DNA of 30,960 bases from Spirogloea muscicola (lineage: Eukaryota; Streptophyta; Zygnematophyceae; Spirogloeales; Spirogloeaceae): positions 669,940 through 700,899 of the forward strand of contig WELB01000034.1 in NCBI GenBank assembly GCA_009602725.1. Reading direction: 5' to 3'. Of the stretch, positions 1 through 11,229 are shown piece by piece. Numbering within the stretch: position 1 is the first letter of the stretch; each line of letters begins with the position of its first letter. A program made the position numbers and the translations under genes. The notes beneath the pieces were generated by a model, which worked only from the letters and a program-made list of their open reading frames with translations, ran no database searches and was not told the origin of the DNA.

Positions 1-860
<860 letters not shown>

Positions 861-863
861 TCT

Positions 864-981
864 GGACTTCCCCCAGAAGAAGAGAAGAAGAAGGGCTCGC
901 CCATTGAGGATAGGGGCTGGAAAAAGCCAGCTCAAAAAAGAATGAACATAGGACGAACAGAGGACTTCCCCCAGAAGAAGA
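864..981 (+). repeat. 20-bp direct repeat pair flanking a hairpin module
   Basis: The 20 bases at 864-883 recur identically at 962-981 (GGACTTCCCCCAG followed by AAGAAGA). The pair encloses the first hairpin-repeat module (893-949). It looks like a local duplication, or like repeated flanks of one inserted module. It is longer than a normal target-site duplication. Confidence 0.75.
893..949 (+). repeat. Hairpin repeat module, copy 1
   Basis: This copy carries the family layout: a GCTCGCCCATTGAGGATAG leader, then a stem-loop at 914-933 (GGGCTGG, loop AAAAAG, CCAGCTC), then AAAAAAGAATGAACA. It is near-identical to the copy at 3336-3390. The second palindrome seen in other copies (GGACAATGTCC) is degenerate here. 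Confidence 0.8.
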
Positions 982-1084
982 CCAGAGGCCCTGTTCACTT
1001 TCTCTGGGTCGGCAGCCGCATCCAGCAGCAGCATTCTCACGCTCTGGGCGTTGTTTGCTATGCGATCTCGTATCGAGGCTTCCC

Positions 1085-1450
1085 TCCAAGGCCTTTTTTC
1101 ATCGATCTGGCCCCACTACCTCTGGAGCTGGTCTTCTACAGCCGTCGCCCCTTTCTGAACGCGGCCAGTGAACTGGTTGGAGGCCTTTCGTGCTGGTGCT
1201 TCTCCATACATCTTCGTCCATTTGTTTGGGCTGGCAGCTGCTGTGTCCTCTTCAGCAGAGCGCCTTTGTGGGCTCCCACCTCTGTTGCACAACTGTCGGT
1301 GCTCTGCGGCAGAGCTCACTCATCTTTCGCCAACTTCCCATTCTTTTAGGCTGGCCTAGCACAGTCCCTCGGCCCCTTCGGTATAGCTGCTTCTTCGTCT
1401 GCAGACATCGCCCCCCTTGGAAGAGCTACTTCTCCCGGGTTCACGCCCAT
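1085..1450 (-). repeat. Degenerate hairpin repeat copies
   Basis: Several weak copies of the hairpin module lie in reverse orientation. They are recognised by GCTGG(T/C)CTTC.ACAGCC(G/A)TCGCCCC blocks near 1127-1152, a TGGGCTGGCAGCTGC block near 1228, and CATTCTTTTAGGCTGGCCTAG near 1339-1359. The stem is broken in most of them. No protein-coding gene is evident in 950-1960, although several short ORFs cross it. Confidence 0.5.
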
Positions 1451-1954
1451 ACGCCTCCCGCCTGGCCCCCTTCGTCACACGGGTCCACAAGAAGAAGAGA
1501 AGACGCTTCCACGAGAGGGCAGTAGCTGTTGTGAGAGGCCAGCCAAGAACAATGAATGACCTCGCACCTTCCGGGACCACCCTTTGATTGGCCACCCTCA
1601 TTGGGTGACTATGACAATTATTAAGATTTTATACACTTTATTACATTTTTAATACTTAGAATCGATCATGCGCACCGCTCCCCTTCCCTCCTCTCTCTTT
1701 TTCTGGGGAGTGAGAAGGTGGGCTTGCTGCCTCGAATAGCTTCGGTCACTACGGATCCGTCAGCACGGGGGCCCGTACGGTGGCTCGCTGGCTCGGCCGG
1801 CTGGCGGCTGGCGGCGGATGAAGAGCCGCTGGGCTGGCCCAACCAACCAGGGGCCCTCCTAGCGGGGCGTGGCCGGTGGGCACGGCCGCGGGGTGGGCGA
1901 CCCCGAGTGCCGAGGCTGCGCGACGGGGCCCCACTGAGGAAGAGATATAGGACA

Positions 1955-1997
1955 AGTGCGCGCCCATAGAGAAGAGGGGCTGGCAAAGCCAGCCCAA
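1955..1997 (+). repeat. Hairpin repeat module, perfect stem
   Basis: Leader GCGCGCCCATAGAGAAGAG is followed by a perfect 8-bp stem at 1977-1995 (GGGCTGGC, loop AAA, GCCAGCCC). The trailing AAAAAGAATGGACAA segment is replaced by unrelated sequence, so this copy is truncated on the right. Confidence 0.85.
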
Positions 1998-2110
1998 GAT
2001 ATAGACTCTTCCAGTAGAGGGCGATGGCTGTGATTGGCTAGTCCAGGAAAGAGTGAATGAAGTTGAAAAGGACAACCCAACCAGTCTCGCCACGTCCAAG
2101 GAAGAAGAAA

Positions 2111-2323
2111 GTGCTCGCTTATAGAGAAGAGGTGCTGGCAAAGCCAGCCCGAAAAGAATGGGACAATGTCCAAAGCCAAAGAAAAGAGGTGTCGAAAAAA
2201 GGACTACACCTCAAAACACTACAAAACGCAAGACGATGCAAAGGGAAGCTCAGTACCCGCGAGTGAGCAACATCCGGTCGGAGTAGCGCGCTGCAGGGAA
2301 GAAGTGCTCGCTCATAGAGAAGA
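2111..2323 (-). mobile_element. Composite repeat module: hairpin + 3' tail of a retroelement-like ORF
   Basis: About 210 bp. From left to right on the plus strand it holds the leader GTGCTCGCTTATAGAGAAGAG, the stem-loop (2132-2150), the second palindrome GGACAATGTCC (2161-2171), a roughly 70-bp A-rich block, and the complement of a short coding tail. On the minus strand the tail reads YSDRMLLTRGY and stops at 2250-2252. A new leader starts near 2302. The layout and sequence match 3101-3300 and, more distantly, 18328-18510. I infer a truncated retroelement 3' end read on the minus strand, with the A-rich block as its 3' untranslated region. Confidence 0.65.
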
Positions 2324-2400
2324 CAGTGATATGTAGCTGCTTTGTTTCTTGTTGTGCTTGCTTTTTATAGCGCTTCCCCTGGCCCCCTTCTCGTACTTCG

Positions 2401-2545
2401 TTCATTCTTTTTTGGGCTGGCTATACCAGCCCCTATCCTCAGTGGGCGAGCCCTTCGGGCTGAGAAAAGCGCGCCCATAGAAAAGAGGGGCTGGCCAAGC
2501 CAGCCCAAAAAAGAATGGGCTGGCCTCTCCCAGCCACCAGTTACT
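2401..2545. repeat. Two hairpin modules in opposite orientation
   Basis: The reverse-orientation copy 2401-2453 has stem GGGCTGG at 2414-2420, loop CTATA and CCAGCCC at 2426-2432. It is followed at once by a forward copy with a perfect stem at 2488-2506 (loop CAA) and then a third stem at 2518-2536 (GGCTGG, loop CCTCTC, CCAGCC). The stem is kept while the loop differs in all three. The forward and reverse copies also make a larger imperfect inverted repeat. Confidence 0.8.
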
Positions 2546-3095
2546 CTGGCCGCGCTTGCTTTCTCTTGCCGCGCAATCCCGGCTGTTGATGGCGATGTTG
2601 AGCGGCACCAGCGTGGCGGCGTGCACTGAGTAGGGAAGCCGACGAGGGCGGGATCCGGGGGGGCCCCGTATCGTGCGGCCTGTCGCGGCCCGGGGGCGGC
2701 GCCACCCGCGCAAATATCTTCCCACCCCGTGCGCATTCTCGTCCCGTTTCCGCGGAACTCGCGGCGCCGCCGTGCCATTCGACGAGGCGAAGCGGCTCTC
2801 CCGCTCTATGCTCACTCGTGGGGTTCCGACGATCTTAGCCTCCTTAGCATAAGGCTTCGTCTGATGTAGCCCCAGTCTCTGCACTAGCTTTTGCAAGTTC
2901 CTCGAACTTGCGGCTGCTGACTCGGGATCACTAAACTTTCATTTGCTGTAGTCTTCTGCAGAGCTGTGTGGTTTTGGCACCATCCGGCATCTTGGACCTT
3001 GTCCACTTTTTTCATTGAGCGCCAATTGTTGACATCTTTCGGAGTAGTATCCTGTTTTTTGCGCCATCTGGCCCATTCTGTAGTACCTTGCATAG
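2546..3095. other. Intergenic DNA without a recognised gene
   Basis: The first half is GC-rich and the second half is mixed. Short minus-strand ORFs cover it, but I recognise no family in them. A segment near 2964-3010 (TGTGTGGTTTTGGC... GACCTTGTCCA) resembles 4130-4170, so part of it belongs to the same repeat complex. Confidence 0.45.
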
Positions 3096-3100
3096 AAGAA

Positions 3101-3400
3101 ATGCTCGCCATGGAGAAGAGGGACTGGCAAAGCCAGCTCTAAAAAGAATGGACAATGTCCAAAGCCAAAGAAAGAGGAGCCGGAAAATGGACTACACCAC
3201 AAAACACTACAAAACACGTAGACGATGCAGAGGGAAGCTCAGTACCCACGAGTGAACAACATCAGGTCTGAGTAGCTCGCTGCAGGGAAAGAGGCACTCC
3301 GCCGAGACCCAGAGGCGGCGGCCATAGCGAGAAAGGGCTCGCCCATTGAGGATAGGGGCTGGAAAAAGCCAGCCCAAAAAAGAATGAACAAAGGACGAGA
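3101..3400 (-). mobile_element. Composite repeat module with the longest in-frame hairpin-tail ORF
   Basis: The left part is a hairpin module (leader ATGCTCGCCATGGAGAAGAG, imperfect stem near 3121-3139, palindrome GGACAATGTCC at 3150-3160). The middle is the same A-rich block as 2172-2249. On the minus strand 3239-3433 is open for 64 codons and ends AASYSDLMLFTRGY with stop at 3239-3241. The right hairpin (GGGCTGG at 3356-3362, CCAGCCC at 3369-3375) lies inside this ORF. So two hairpin modules in the same orientation flank the coding tail. The tail includes an AAASGSRR block that recurs at 3459-3560 and 12035-12060. I read this as a 5'-truncated retroelement copy; the start of the ORF is not meaningful. 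Confidence 0.65.
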
Positions 3401-3458
3401 CGGGGCCAGGGGAAGTACGAAGAACAAGCACAAAAAAGAAGAAGCAGCTACGAAGCAC

Positions 3459-3908
3459 TCAGTAACCCCTGCTAAGCAGCCTCAGATCAGAGAGACTGGG
3501 TTCCTGGAAGCGGGTCCCCTGGCCAGAGCCAGAGGCAGCAGCGAGGGCTCGGCCTGCCCACAGGTGCAGCGCCATAGAACTCTGCAGCGAGACGGCCAAG
3601 CGCATGCGGTACACCTGCGCAAGCGACCCTGCTGCATGGGAGTCCACCGGCTCCCCATGGAAGCGGCGGACAATGGCGTGGCGTGAGAGCTGGTTGAGCA
3701 GCTCGAGCCACCGAGCGCCCAGCGCCCCGTGCGCCCCGTGCGAATCGATGGCGAGCGGGAAGAACTCGTCTTCCCGCGCGTGATCTGCGTATTTTAGCAC
3801 GGCCTGCTCGCGTGTGGACGGCGTGGGCAAGGGAGCGTTGAAACGATACAACCAGGCGAATGCGGAAGACTTGGGTGAGCGAACCGGCGGCGTGTTGAAG
3901 CCGGGCAT
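3459..3908 (-). pseudogene. C-terminal fragment of a non-LTR retrotransposon (reverse transcriptase-type) protein
   Basis: A minus-strand ORF of 149 codons, the longest coding remnant of the repeat complex. In the middle it shows REQAVLKYADHARE, then EFFPLAIDSHGAHGALG, then a Leu/Arg-rich helix region (LAQVYRMRLAVSLQSS). This order (K.KYAD..., F.PLA.D..G..G, then R..LSV.LQ..) is what follows the reverse-transcriptase domain in many LINE-type proteins. That is family knowledge recalled, not searched. The end, GRALAAASGSGQG...SLSDLRLLSRGY-stop, is the same tail seen in six shorter copies elsewhere in the window. No catalytic RT motif (YADD-type active site) is present, so it is a 5'-truncated, non-functional copy. 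Alternative: the C-terminus of another transposon protein. Confidence 0.6.
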
Positions 3909-4125
3909 CGCCCCTGGCAGACCCGGCCGCCGGACAATGGCCTGGCCTACCTTGTCAATTCTTTTCGGGCTGGCTTCTCACAGCCCTTGCCCCCATTGGG
4001 AGAGCCACTTCTTCTTCTGGCGGGCAAGCCGCTGGAGTAGATCCAGCCAGCGGCTGCCGGAAGCCCGTGTACATCCATCGCCAGGGCATTGACCGGCGGC
4101 TGGGTCTGCCAGGGGCGATGCCCGG
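3901..4125. repeat. 33-bp inverted repeat enclosing a second retroelement fragment
   Basis: Bases 3901-3933 and 4093-4125 are reverse complements over 33 positions with one mismatch (CCGGGCATCGCCCCTGGCAG ... CCGCCGG). The 159 bp between hold a reverse-orientation hairpin module (GGGCTG at 3967-3972, CAGCCC at 3981-3986). On the minus strand they also hold a degenerate fragment NALAMDVHGLPAAAGW (about 4040-4092) that resembles the PLAIDSHGAHGALGARW segment of the neighbouring ORF. This suggests an inverted duplication or nested insertion of two element fragments. Confidence 0.7.
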
Positions 4126-4430
4126 CTGTGTGGTTTAGGCGCATTACGGCCCTTTGAACCTTGTCCATTTGTCTTTGGGCTGGCCTTCCACAGCCACTGC
4201 ATTGAATTGAATTGAAAAGCTGTTTAAAGTTTTCAGACCTTGTGCATGTTTTTGGGCCTGGCCTTTCACATCTTCCGGCCCCTCCGTCATTTGGCCCCTT
4301 CGAGCCTTTGTCAATGCTTTTCGGGCTGGCTTTTCACGGCCCTTGCCCCCATTGAGAGAGCCGACTTCTTCTTTTCGGCCCCTTTGGACCGTGTGCTATC
4401 CTTTTTGACCTTTCTTTTTGGCCTGAACAG
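4126..4430 (-). repeat. Cluster of reverse-orientation hairpin modules
   Basis: At least three diverged modules in reverse orientation: ACCTTGTCCATTTGTCTTTGGGCTGG...CAGCC (4160-4195), TTTTTGGGCCTGGCC...CGGCCCC (4250-4287) and TCAATGCTTTTCGGGCTGGC...GGCCCTTGCCCCCATTGAGAGAGCC (4311-4362). A further decayed copy follows at 4376-4430. They end about 750 bp upstream of the J-domain gene. Confidence 0.65.
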
Positions 4431-5185
4431 CGCCTTGGCTAAAATTGGCCACCGTTTCATTCCATGTGCACCGCGCGCCGGAGCCTTCCCTCGCTAGCGA
4501 CGCCCTGCGACCCGGTGGCGGACCCACGTCGCCCCGCGCCCCGGCGATGTCGCCGAAGCCCCCCCGACGACCCCGGCGAGTCGCCGCCAGGTGTCGCGCC
4601 CTCCGGCGGCCCCCCAACCGGGTCGTTTCGCGGACCTTCCGCCAGGTCCCCCCTCCCGGCCCCGGAGTCCGACGCCGGCGTGGTTTCTTTTTGAGAATAC
4701 GACGCTGGTGCAGATTCTTCCGGGCCCCCTTCAGCGGGACCTACCCCGCGCCGAGGAGCTTCCCGGCTTTCGCGCCGCCAATTCAGGCCAGCCGCCACCG
4801 CCGCCGTCGCCGCCGCCGCCGCTGCCGCCGGAGCCTGGCTCGGTGCCACGTGGCTCCGCTTGGCGCCCCCGCCCCGCCGCGTTCCCGCCTCGCCCTATAG
4901 GGCCACGCCGCTCGCCGAGGCGCCGGCGGTCCAGCCATCGTCGGCGACGCCATTGTGTCGCTAGCTTCGCTGGCCCGGCCGCGGCGGGGCGCAGTGCGGC
5001 CTAGCCGAGGCGCGAGGGACAGCGAGTGCCGGCACCACCGCCGCTGCCGCCGCCGCGTGCGCGGGGAGCTCCCCGGCGCTCGCTCGCTGTTGCCGCGGCG
5101 ATGATGTGACCGGAGACGCGCTGCGAGGCTGCCACCGCCGCTGCCTGCTCGACCGCCAGGTGGCCCCCGCGGCCGCGCCGCTCCG
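4431..5185 (+). promoter_or_regulatory. GC-rich 5' flank / probable promoter and 5' UTR of the J-domain gene
   Basis: Very GC-rich sequence with a (CCG)n-type run at about 4797-4832, directly before the J-domain start codon. Overlapping Pro/Arg-rich frames are open here, but none joins the J-domain exon by consensus splice sites with recognisable protein content. I therefore treat it as promoter and leader. No TATA-like box or defined operator is evident. Confidence 0.4.
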
Positions 5186-7714
5186 ATGGAGTGCGAGCGC
5201 GACGGCCCGCGGTGCTTCTACCGTGTACTGGGGATCAGCAAGGGGTGCTCCGCCGACGACATCCGCTCGGCGTACAAGCGCCTGGCCATGGTGTGCGCCT
5301 GCTCATTACGTCGCTACCGACCAATCTCCCGACGGCGCAAGTAGAGATGCTTAGGCGTGCACAGACGCGCACGTTGACCAGCTGCGCGGCCGTCAGACGC
5401 GTGGTGCAGCCAGCGAGTGCCTGCCCTAGCAGCCTCCTCGTTTGTGTCACCAGGCCTGCGCCTGGCAGTCCCTGGCCTTCTCCTGTCTTGGATAGGTCCA
5501 CATGGATACGAACGGAATTTCAATGTCTTGATGGTGTGAAAGATGTCTCTGGGAATGTAGCCCTAGTGTTTATGAGTATCTTGTGCATCGTGGTCGAGGC
5601 AATGCCACTGGGCAACATTATTCGCCACCTTTTCCTGCATTCAGAAGTGGCACCCTGATAAGTGCGGCAAGGACCTGGAGGTAGCCAAGCACGCCTTCCA
5701 GGCGATCCAGGAGGCATACTCTGGTCAGTTGTTTGGCCATTGCACCATCTGGCCCACCAGCAGCCCATCAGCTAAATCCTGTCGAAGACAACCAAGATTT
5801 GATCTCATTACTTTGATCGAAGTTGCACAGACAGCATGTAGAATATGAATGAGGATGATGGACTTTCTGAGCAGAAAATTGGGCCTAATATTCTATTGTC
5901 AAGGAAGGCTACCCTGCTGTCTGATGGTTGAGAAGTGGTCCATGCTTGTGGTGTTCGAAACTTAGTATTGTCGGATGACAATAAGAGAAGTCGCTATGAT
6001 CTTGGCATCCTGGAGTCAGATGAGGAAGAGGACACTGGGCAAGTAAGCCCTCCACTGCTCCACCCACTTTTAATCTATTTTTGAGTTACTGCAAGTTGTT
6101 GTTTGTTGTAACATCCCCGTACTGCAGAATGGCTCTTGGTTTAGACTACTGAGTATGCCTTGCCCGGTCCAGGATGTGACTGATATGGACGGGCTGATGG
6201 CTGAGCTGACTGTCATGATGGACGACATGATGGACATGAAGTGCAAGGTCTGCTGTGCTGTTCTCGACTCCTTTAGACTTGGATGCGACAAGCACCCACA
6301 TTAAGTTGATATTGTTATACTGTTGCTTCAGTAGTTGGTGTGTACTCCTCCTGATAGTGGCATCCATGCAGTGTCGTCATTGCTCATTGCTTGTGGGCTT
6401 TACTGCAGAATTTCGCAATGCCCTTTGCGGCTTGCTCAAGCTCACAGGCATGCACGAAGCTGGAAAGTCAGGCGCAGGACATCCTTCTGTCCTCCTTTCT
6501 GAGTGCTCATGACTCTCCGAGCAACAGCGTTAGCTGTCCGAGCCCCGCAGAACCGTGGGATGCGAAGAATGAATTGATGCAAAGCTTTATGGAGGTTCAC
6601 GTGGAGAAGGTAGTCCCTTTTGTCGCTCATATCGCTGCACTCTTGGCTGGCTGAGTTTGTACAGCTCAGCATTAAGAAACTAATGACAACATGACCTACT
6701 CAGACTTACCTAGATGAGTGACTTCATTTTCCGCTGTCCTCTGCAGGATGCCATTGGCAAGCTGACCTGCATCTTGGACGGCGTCAGTCTCTGCACGCTG
6801 TCGTTGATGCGGCAGCACTTTGACAATGTTCACATGGAGGATGCTGAGGACTGGTTAACGGTGCGCGGAACAAGCACTGCTGCCACAACTTAGAGTCATG
6901 TGCTCAGACGACTTGCTGCTGCAAGTGGCTGAAGCATTATGACCTATTTTCTGACTTTGTTGTAACCACAGTGTCTGAGTGTATCACACGCACAATAAGC
7001 TGATGAAAGACTGCACTCTTGTCTATACCAGGACATGCAACAGGAGAGCCTGGACCATCTCAGCGACTTGATACAAAGCATGATGGTTGGGCCGTCTCCT
7101 CACTGCAGCTTTCTTCCCAAGCAGAGTCAAGGAGGCGGTGGCTCCTGCGGCCCGGGGCCCTGGTCAGGGGACCTCTGTAGAAAAGATGGGAGCGACATTG
7201 TCAATAAGGCCTCCACCAATTCGTCGACAAAACAGGAGCACCACAATCAGCACACTGGCCACGCACACGCTGCGCATGCTGCTGACAGTGCAGATGGAAA
7301 CTTGTGCTCATCCGTCCTTAGAGACGGGATTTGTGAGGGGGCCACCTCCTCGCAAGTGGTCACCACTGCCGCACCAGACCCTGAGCGGCACGGATGCGTC
7401 CACTCAGAGCAGGTGCCTGCTCTGAATGGGTGTACAGAAGCGCGCTTCTGTATGGGGGTGAGTCACCAGCTGCTCTGACTGATGCGTGAGAAGCTCTCCC
7501 ATGATGTAGCTGAGCTTTGGCATTTCTCACACCCCCATGGCATGGCGCGACTGTCCAGATGGCGTCTGATGTTCATAAGGAAGCCAGGCAGGTCCGGAGC
7601 AAGAAGGGACGGCACAGCCCAAAGAATGTGGTCCCTTCATCATCCCCAGCTGCCACAACAATCAAGCCCAGCTCAATGACGGCCAGCTCAGGTGCCTGCC
7701 TTGCCGCTGTATAG
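5186..7714 (+). CDS. J-domain (DnaJ/HSP40) co-chaperone, 410 aa, 8 exons
   Basis: J-domain proteins stimulate the ATPase of HSP70 partners. Exons: 5186-5290, 5645-5723, 5966-6042, 6173-6247, 6409-6609, 6747-6860, 7032-7457, 7559-7714; all introns are GT-AG and the phases join without a break. Residues 10-78 make a complete J domain: CFYRVLGISKGCSADDIRSA, then KWHPDK with the HPD triad at 38-40 split across intron 1, then QEAYSVLSDDNKRSRYD. A Met/Asp-rich segment follows (GLMAELTVMMDDMMDM, about 110-125), then long low-similarity regions. These include a His/Ala-rich stretch in exon 7 and a basic region at the start of exon 8 (RQVRSKKGRH). There is no zinc-finger or CTD of type I/II DnaJ, so it is a class C (type III) J protein. 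The start is the only ATG before the domain. The J-domain call is firm; the client is unknown, and the exon 7-8 junction is the least certain. Confidence 0.85.
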
Positions 7715-9242
7715 ACTCAGCAGCTTCTGCTGGCTGTGATCTGCCTCAAGTGGGCTGTCATTTCGGAGCAAGGGTTATGTGGGATTGGACAGCCATGCTC
7801 GCAGATATTGTTGGCTATTGCCGACAAGTGGTTCCCTCTGTTGACGTACTCCCATTATGTAGAAGCCCCCCCCCCCCCCACACCCTCATCCCTCGTTGTG
7901 TCTAGAAGACAACGAAGCCCAATAGGTTGTGGCTGTAAAACAATGCTGAACGGCTTTTTTGTGTAGGCCCTCCCTTAGTGCAGGTGTGACAAAAGGTTGT
8001 ATTACACTTTTCTTCAATCCTTCAGGTGCCATGTTGTATGGTGCTTTAGCTCTTGGATTGCTGGTATCACAGCCCTTATCCATTACTGGCCCTCATTGGC
8101 CATTCTTTGCCTGCAGGATTATATAAATGTCCAGGTTCACTTTCCGTAAGTCAGTTCAAGTGGTCATGGTTTGTCCTACGGTGGTTAGGCGTGCCAGAAT
8201 GCCGGGCTTTTGTCCGCAAAGTTATGTTTGAGGACTGCATTTCATACCTTGATAATATGACAAGTTGCTGCATTGATACATGCATCTCTATCAGCGCTTC
8301 ACGACAGCTTTTGTTGAGCAGCTCGGGCTTTTCAAAGAGCAATACCTGTTAAGGTCCTTGGCTACTTGCAATCGAATACCCATTGTGAGCTGCCCTCAGG
8401 CTGACGATGTGTTTGGCTAAATTCTCAAACCCTACCTCTCATGTAAGCTGCAGCTAATAAGGGATGCAGCATGTCTGAGGAGATGGGCATGCTTTTCTAC
8501 CCCTGAGCAGAACAATGTTTGCCTGCTGGCTGTGTAAGCGGGCCTGCTTCTCTGTCTTGCAGGCATGGCAGTGGCCTTGAGCACAAGTTTTAAGGGAATT
8601 ACTCATGTCGATCAGACGAATCAGACAAACTGGGCCGAGAGCATCTCAGCCCTGCTGGATACAAGGGCGTGCTCGTGGTAGAGCTGAAGAGTACCACAGG
8701 CCAAGTCGAGCTCATACTTGCTCAGATGGCCATTTGCCGTCACTTGCAGTACTTGCAACCTGCATCTTGCAATGACGCTGTGTCAGCTATCTGCTTGCTG
8801 CCCGGCAATGTTGCTGCACTTGAACCTGAGTGCGAGCAGTGCTGTGGCAATGAACAAGGCCAGCGATGCAGCAATAGGATGTTGGAGCATTGACCTGGGC
8901 GGCTTTCCTCCTGTTACTGTGTCCGGCTCCTCTGGACCCATGCTGGGCTCTGCCACAGTGCAGAGACTGGACGAGGCACACGGGATGCAGCATGAGTTCG
9001 TCCAGCGACGGCACGTGCTTGCTTGAACGCGCGCACAGGGCAACATGCTGCACCTGTGGAGCCTCTACTGCAAGCATAACTAAAGCACATAATGGAGGTG
9101 GGCACCTAGCATCATGTGCATATCCAAGCACAATACAGGACAGCCCATGGACAAGCAGTGCTCAGTGGCAGCTCAATAGCTTGAGGCTGGATAAAGCACA
9201 GATGATGAACGATGGAGAAGCAACATGCTGAATGTCAAATGG
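7715..9242. other. Spacer between the J-domain gene and the ATG18-like gene, no gene recognised
   Basis: About 1.5 kb between two convergent stop codons. It contains a 14-base C tract at 7866-7879 and several short ORFs on both strands that match nothing I recognise. It must hold the 3' UTRs of both neighbours. An additional 3' coding exon of the ATG18-like gene could lie here, because that protein ends earlier than plant ATG18b. No hairpin modules are present in this spacer. Confidence 0.5.
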
Positions 9243-11196
9243 CTACTCTGGAATTCGGACGCGCCTGCGGGTGCCGCTTGGGCAGCTGTGGCGCAAAGTG
9301 GCGAAGCATCTCTCCTCTGCAGCCATCACTGATGCCAGGGGCCCACTGTAAAGTGCAGACAGCAGTTCGCAGCATGGTGCAGGGGATGCACGTCAGGCCT
9401 GGCGCTCTTGAATGGCAACAAGAGATGACTGCTGTACCCCAGACGATATCCAGCAGGCCCTGCAAATCAGTTATTCAGTGCAGCACCCTCTCTTTGTGGG
9501 GCCATTGCCAAGCTTGAAGACGTGCAGTGTCCCAGACCCGCACGTAGTGGCGAGCACTAACGGCAGGCCAGCAGTCGCCGGCCCAAAGGCCAGCGAATAG
9601 ATCGCGGCAGGGTACATGCCCCGTCGGAGGGTAAAGACCTGGATGCAAAGTGCACAGCGGGGTGCACCATGCTCAGAGTGCAGCAAGGACAGTCACTCAA
9701 GTCCAGGCCTGGAGATCCTGAACACTTGTTGTGACTTTGTGCTGAAGGTCTAGAAAAGACTGCAGGCAAAGTTACAGGAAATGAGTCGGAAAGGATGCGC
9801 CGCTGGCAAGTGCAGCGGTGTGACAAGGGGGAAGGAGGGGGGGAGGGGGGCAGGGGCGACCTTGGCTGCCTGCGGCATGGAGAAGACATAGACGAGCGTC
9901 CCGGTTGTTGATGCGGTAGCGAGCAGGGAGCCGTCCCGTGAGAATGCCATGGCCGCTACGGGCGAGTGATGCGCATCGACCTGCGCCCACCTTGTCAGGA
10001 CATGAGGCAGCCGTTGCTCCTAGTCCTCAACATCAGAATCACAGCAAAACCAATCTCTGACCTTGGAGTATCTGGCACGGGGAGGCTGATGAGTACAGCT
10101 CAACCGAGCGAGACGGCGGGCACACCGGACCTGGCAGAGCGCCTGGGCCTCGAGGGCGTCATGTATGAGCACGGAGCCCGAGTGGAGGCCAGCCGGCGTG
10201 GCCAAGTAGCACAAGCCCGTGCAGCTGGAGTCGCTCAGTGCACACAGCCCTGCCAACAGTGGGTGCGAGGCCCCTGGTCAAGAGCTATTGCCATGAGGAG
10301 CCACATGATGGGATTCAGGCGTTGACGAGATGTATGTGACTATTAGCACATGCATGCATCAGCGATCATCTGTCAGAGGCCAGCCTCCATGGTGGCGGCC
10401 ATGTGGGATGCGCAAGGGGAGCTCTGCTTGCAGCAGCCCAAAGTTCTGTCGGTCGACTGGGGCCCTCTGAAGGACAGTGCCAAAAAAATCTGGAATAGTG
10501 GTTGCCGTTCATTGCCCCTGAAAGGAGCAGCAGTAAGAAGGTGCACCAAACCTCGCGGATTTGCGGCCGTGTCGATCGTGGCAAACGGCGCTTCGAGGCG
10601 CGCGAGGTCGAAGACGTGAACCCGCACCTCCAGGACGACCGCCAGCCTGCACCCACCAACAGCACAAGAGTCAGCTGGTTTGCCTTTGTTGGATGGTTGC
10701 GAGGCAGCCGCCAAGTGCCACTGGCAGGCGGCCATGCTGCTGGAGGAGGGTGGACCTCGTGCAGTTTGCGCGGACGCCCAGAACGGAGGACGCAAAGCCA
10801 ATCTCAGCGGTGGTGGCGGCAGTCGCCTGCTCGGACGTGTCCACCAGGCTGAGCCGCCGCGGCGACAAGTCCGGCTAGCAGCAGCAGCGGGGATGGCCGC
10901 CATGAGAGATCGCGTCAAGCTGGATCACACAAAGCCGGAGCGACTGGAGACCGGATCTCAAGATGGTGAAGTCTGGGTCTTAGAGAGGGGAGTGAGTTGA
11001 GCCCGTGGGCTTCGGAGCGGCACCTGCTCACCGGCGCCGACGACGGCGACGAGGCCGGTGGTCGACAGCGGCTCTGCGATCGCCAGCCCGGCGACCACTG
11101 CACCGCCGCTGCCTCCCGTTAGGCGCTCGAGGCAGGCAGCCATTCGGCTCTGCGCTGACGCTGCAGTTGAGGAGCTAGCGCAGACGGCGTGGCGGA

Positions 11197-11229
<33 letters not shown>

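Noticed and set aside
2111-3400. LTR retrotransposon with hairpin modules as LTRs
   Set aside because: The flanking modules are only about 60 bp, and I see no primer-binding site or polypurine tract.
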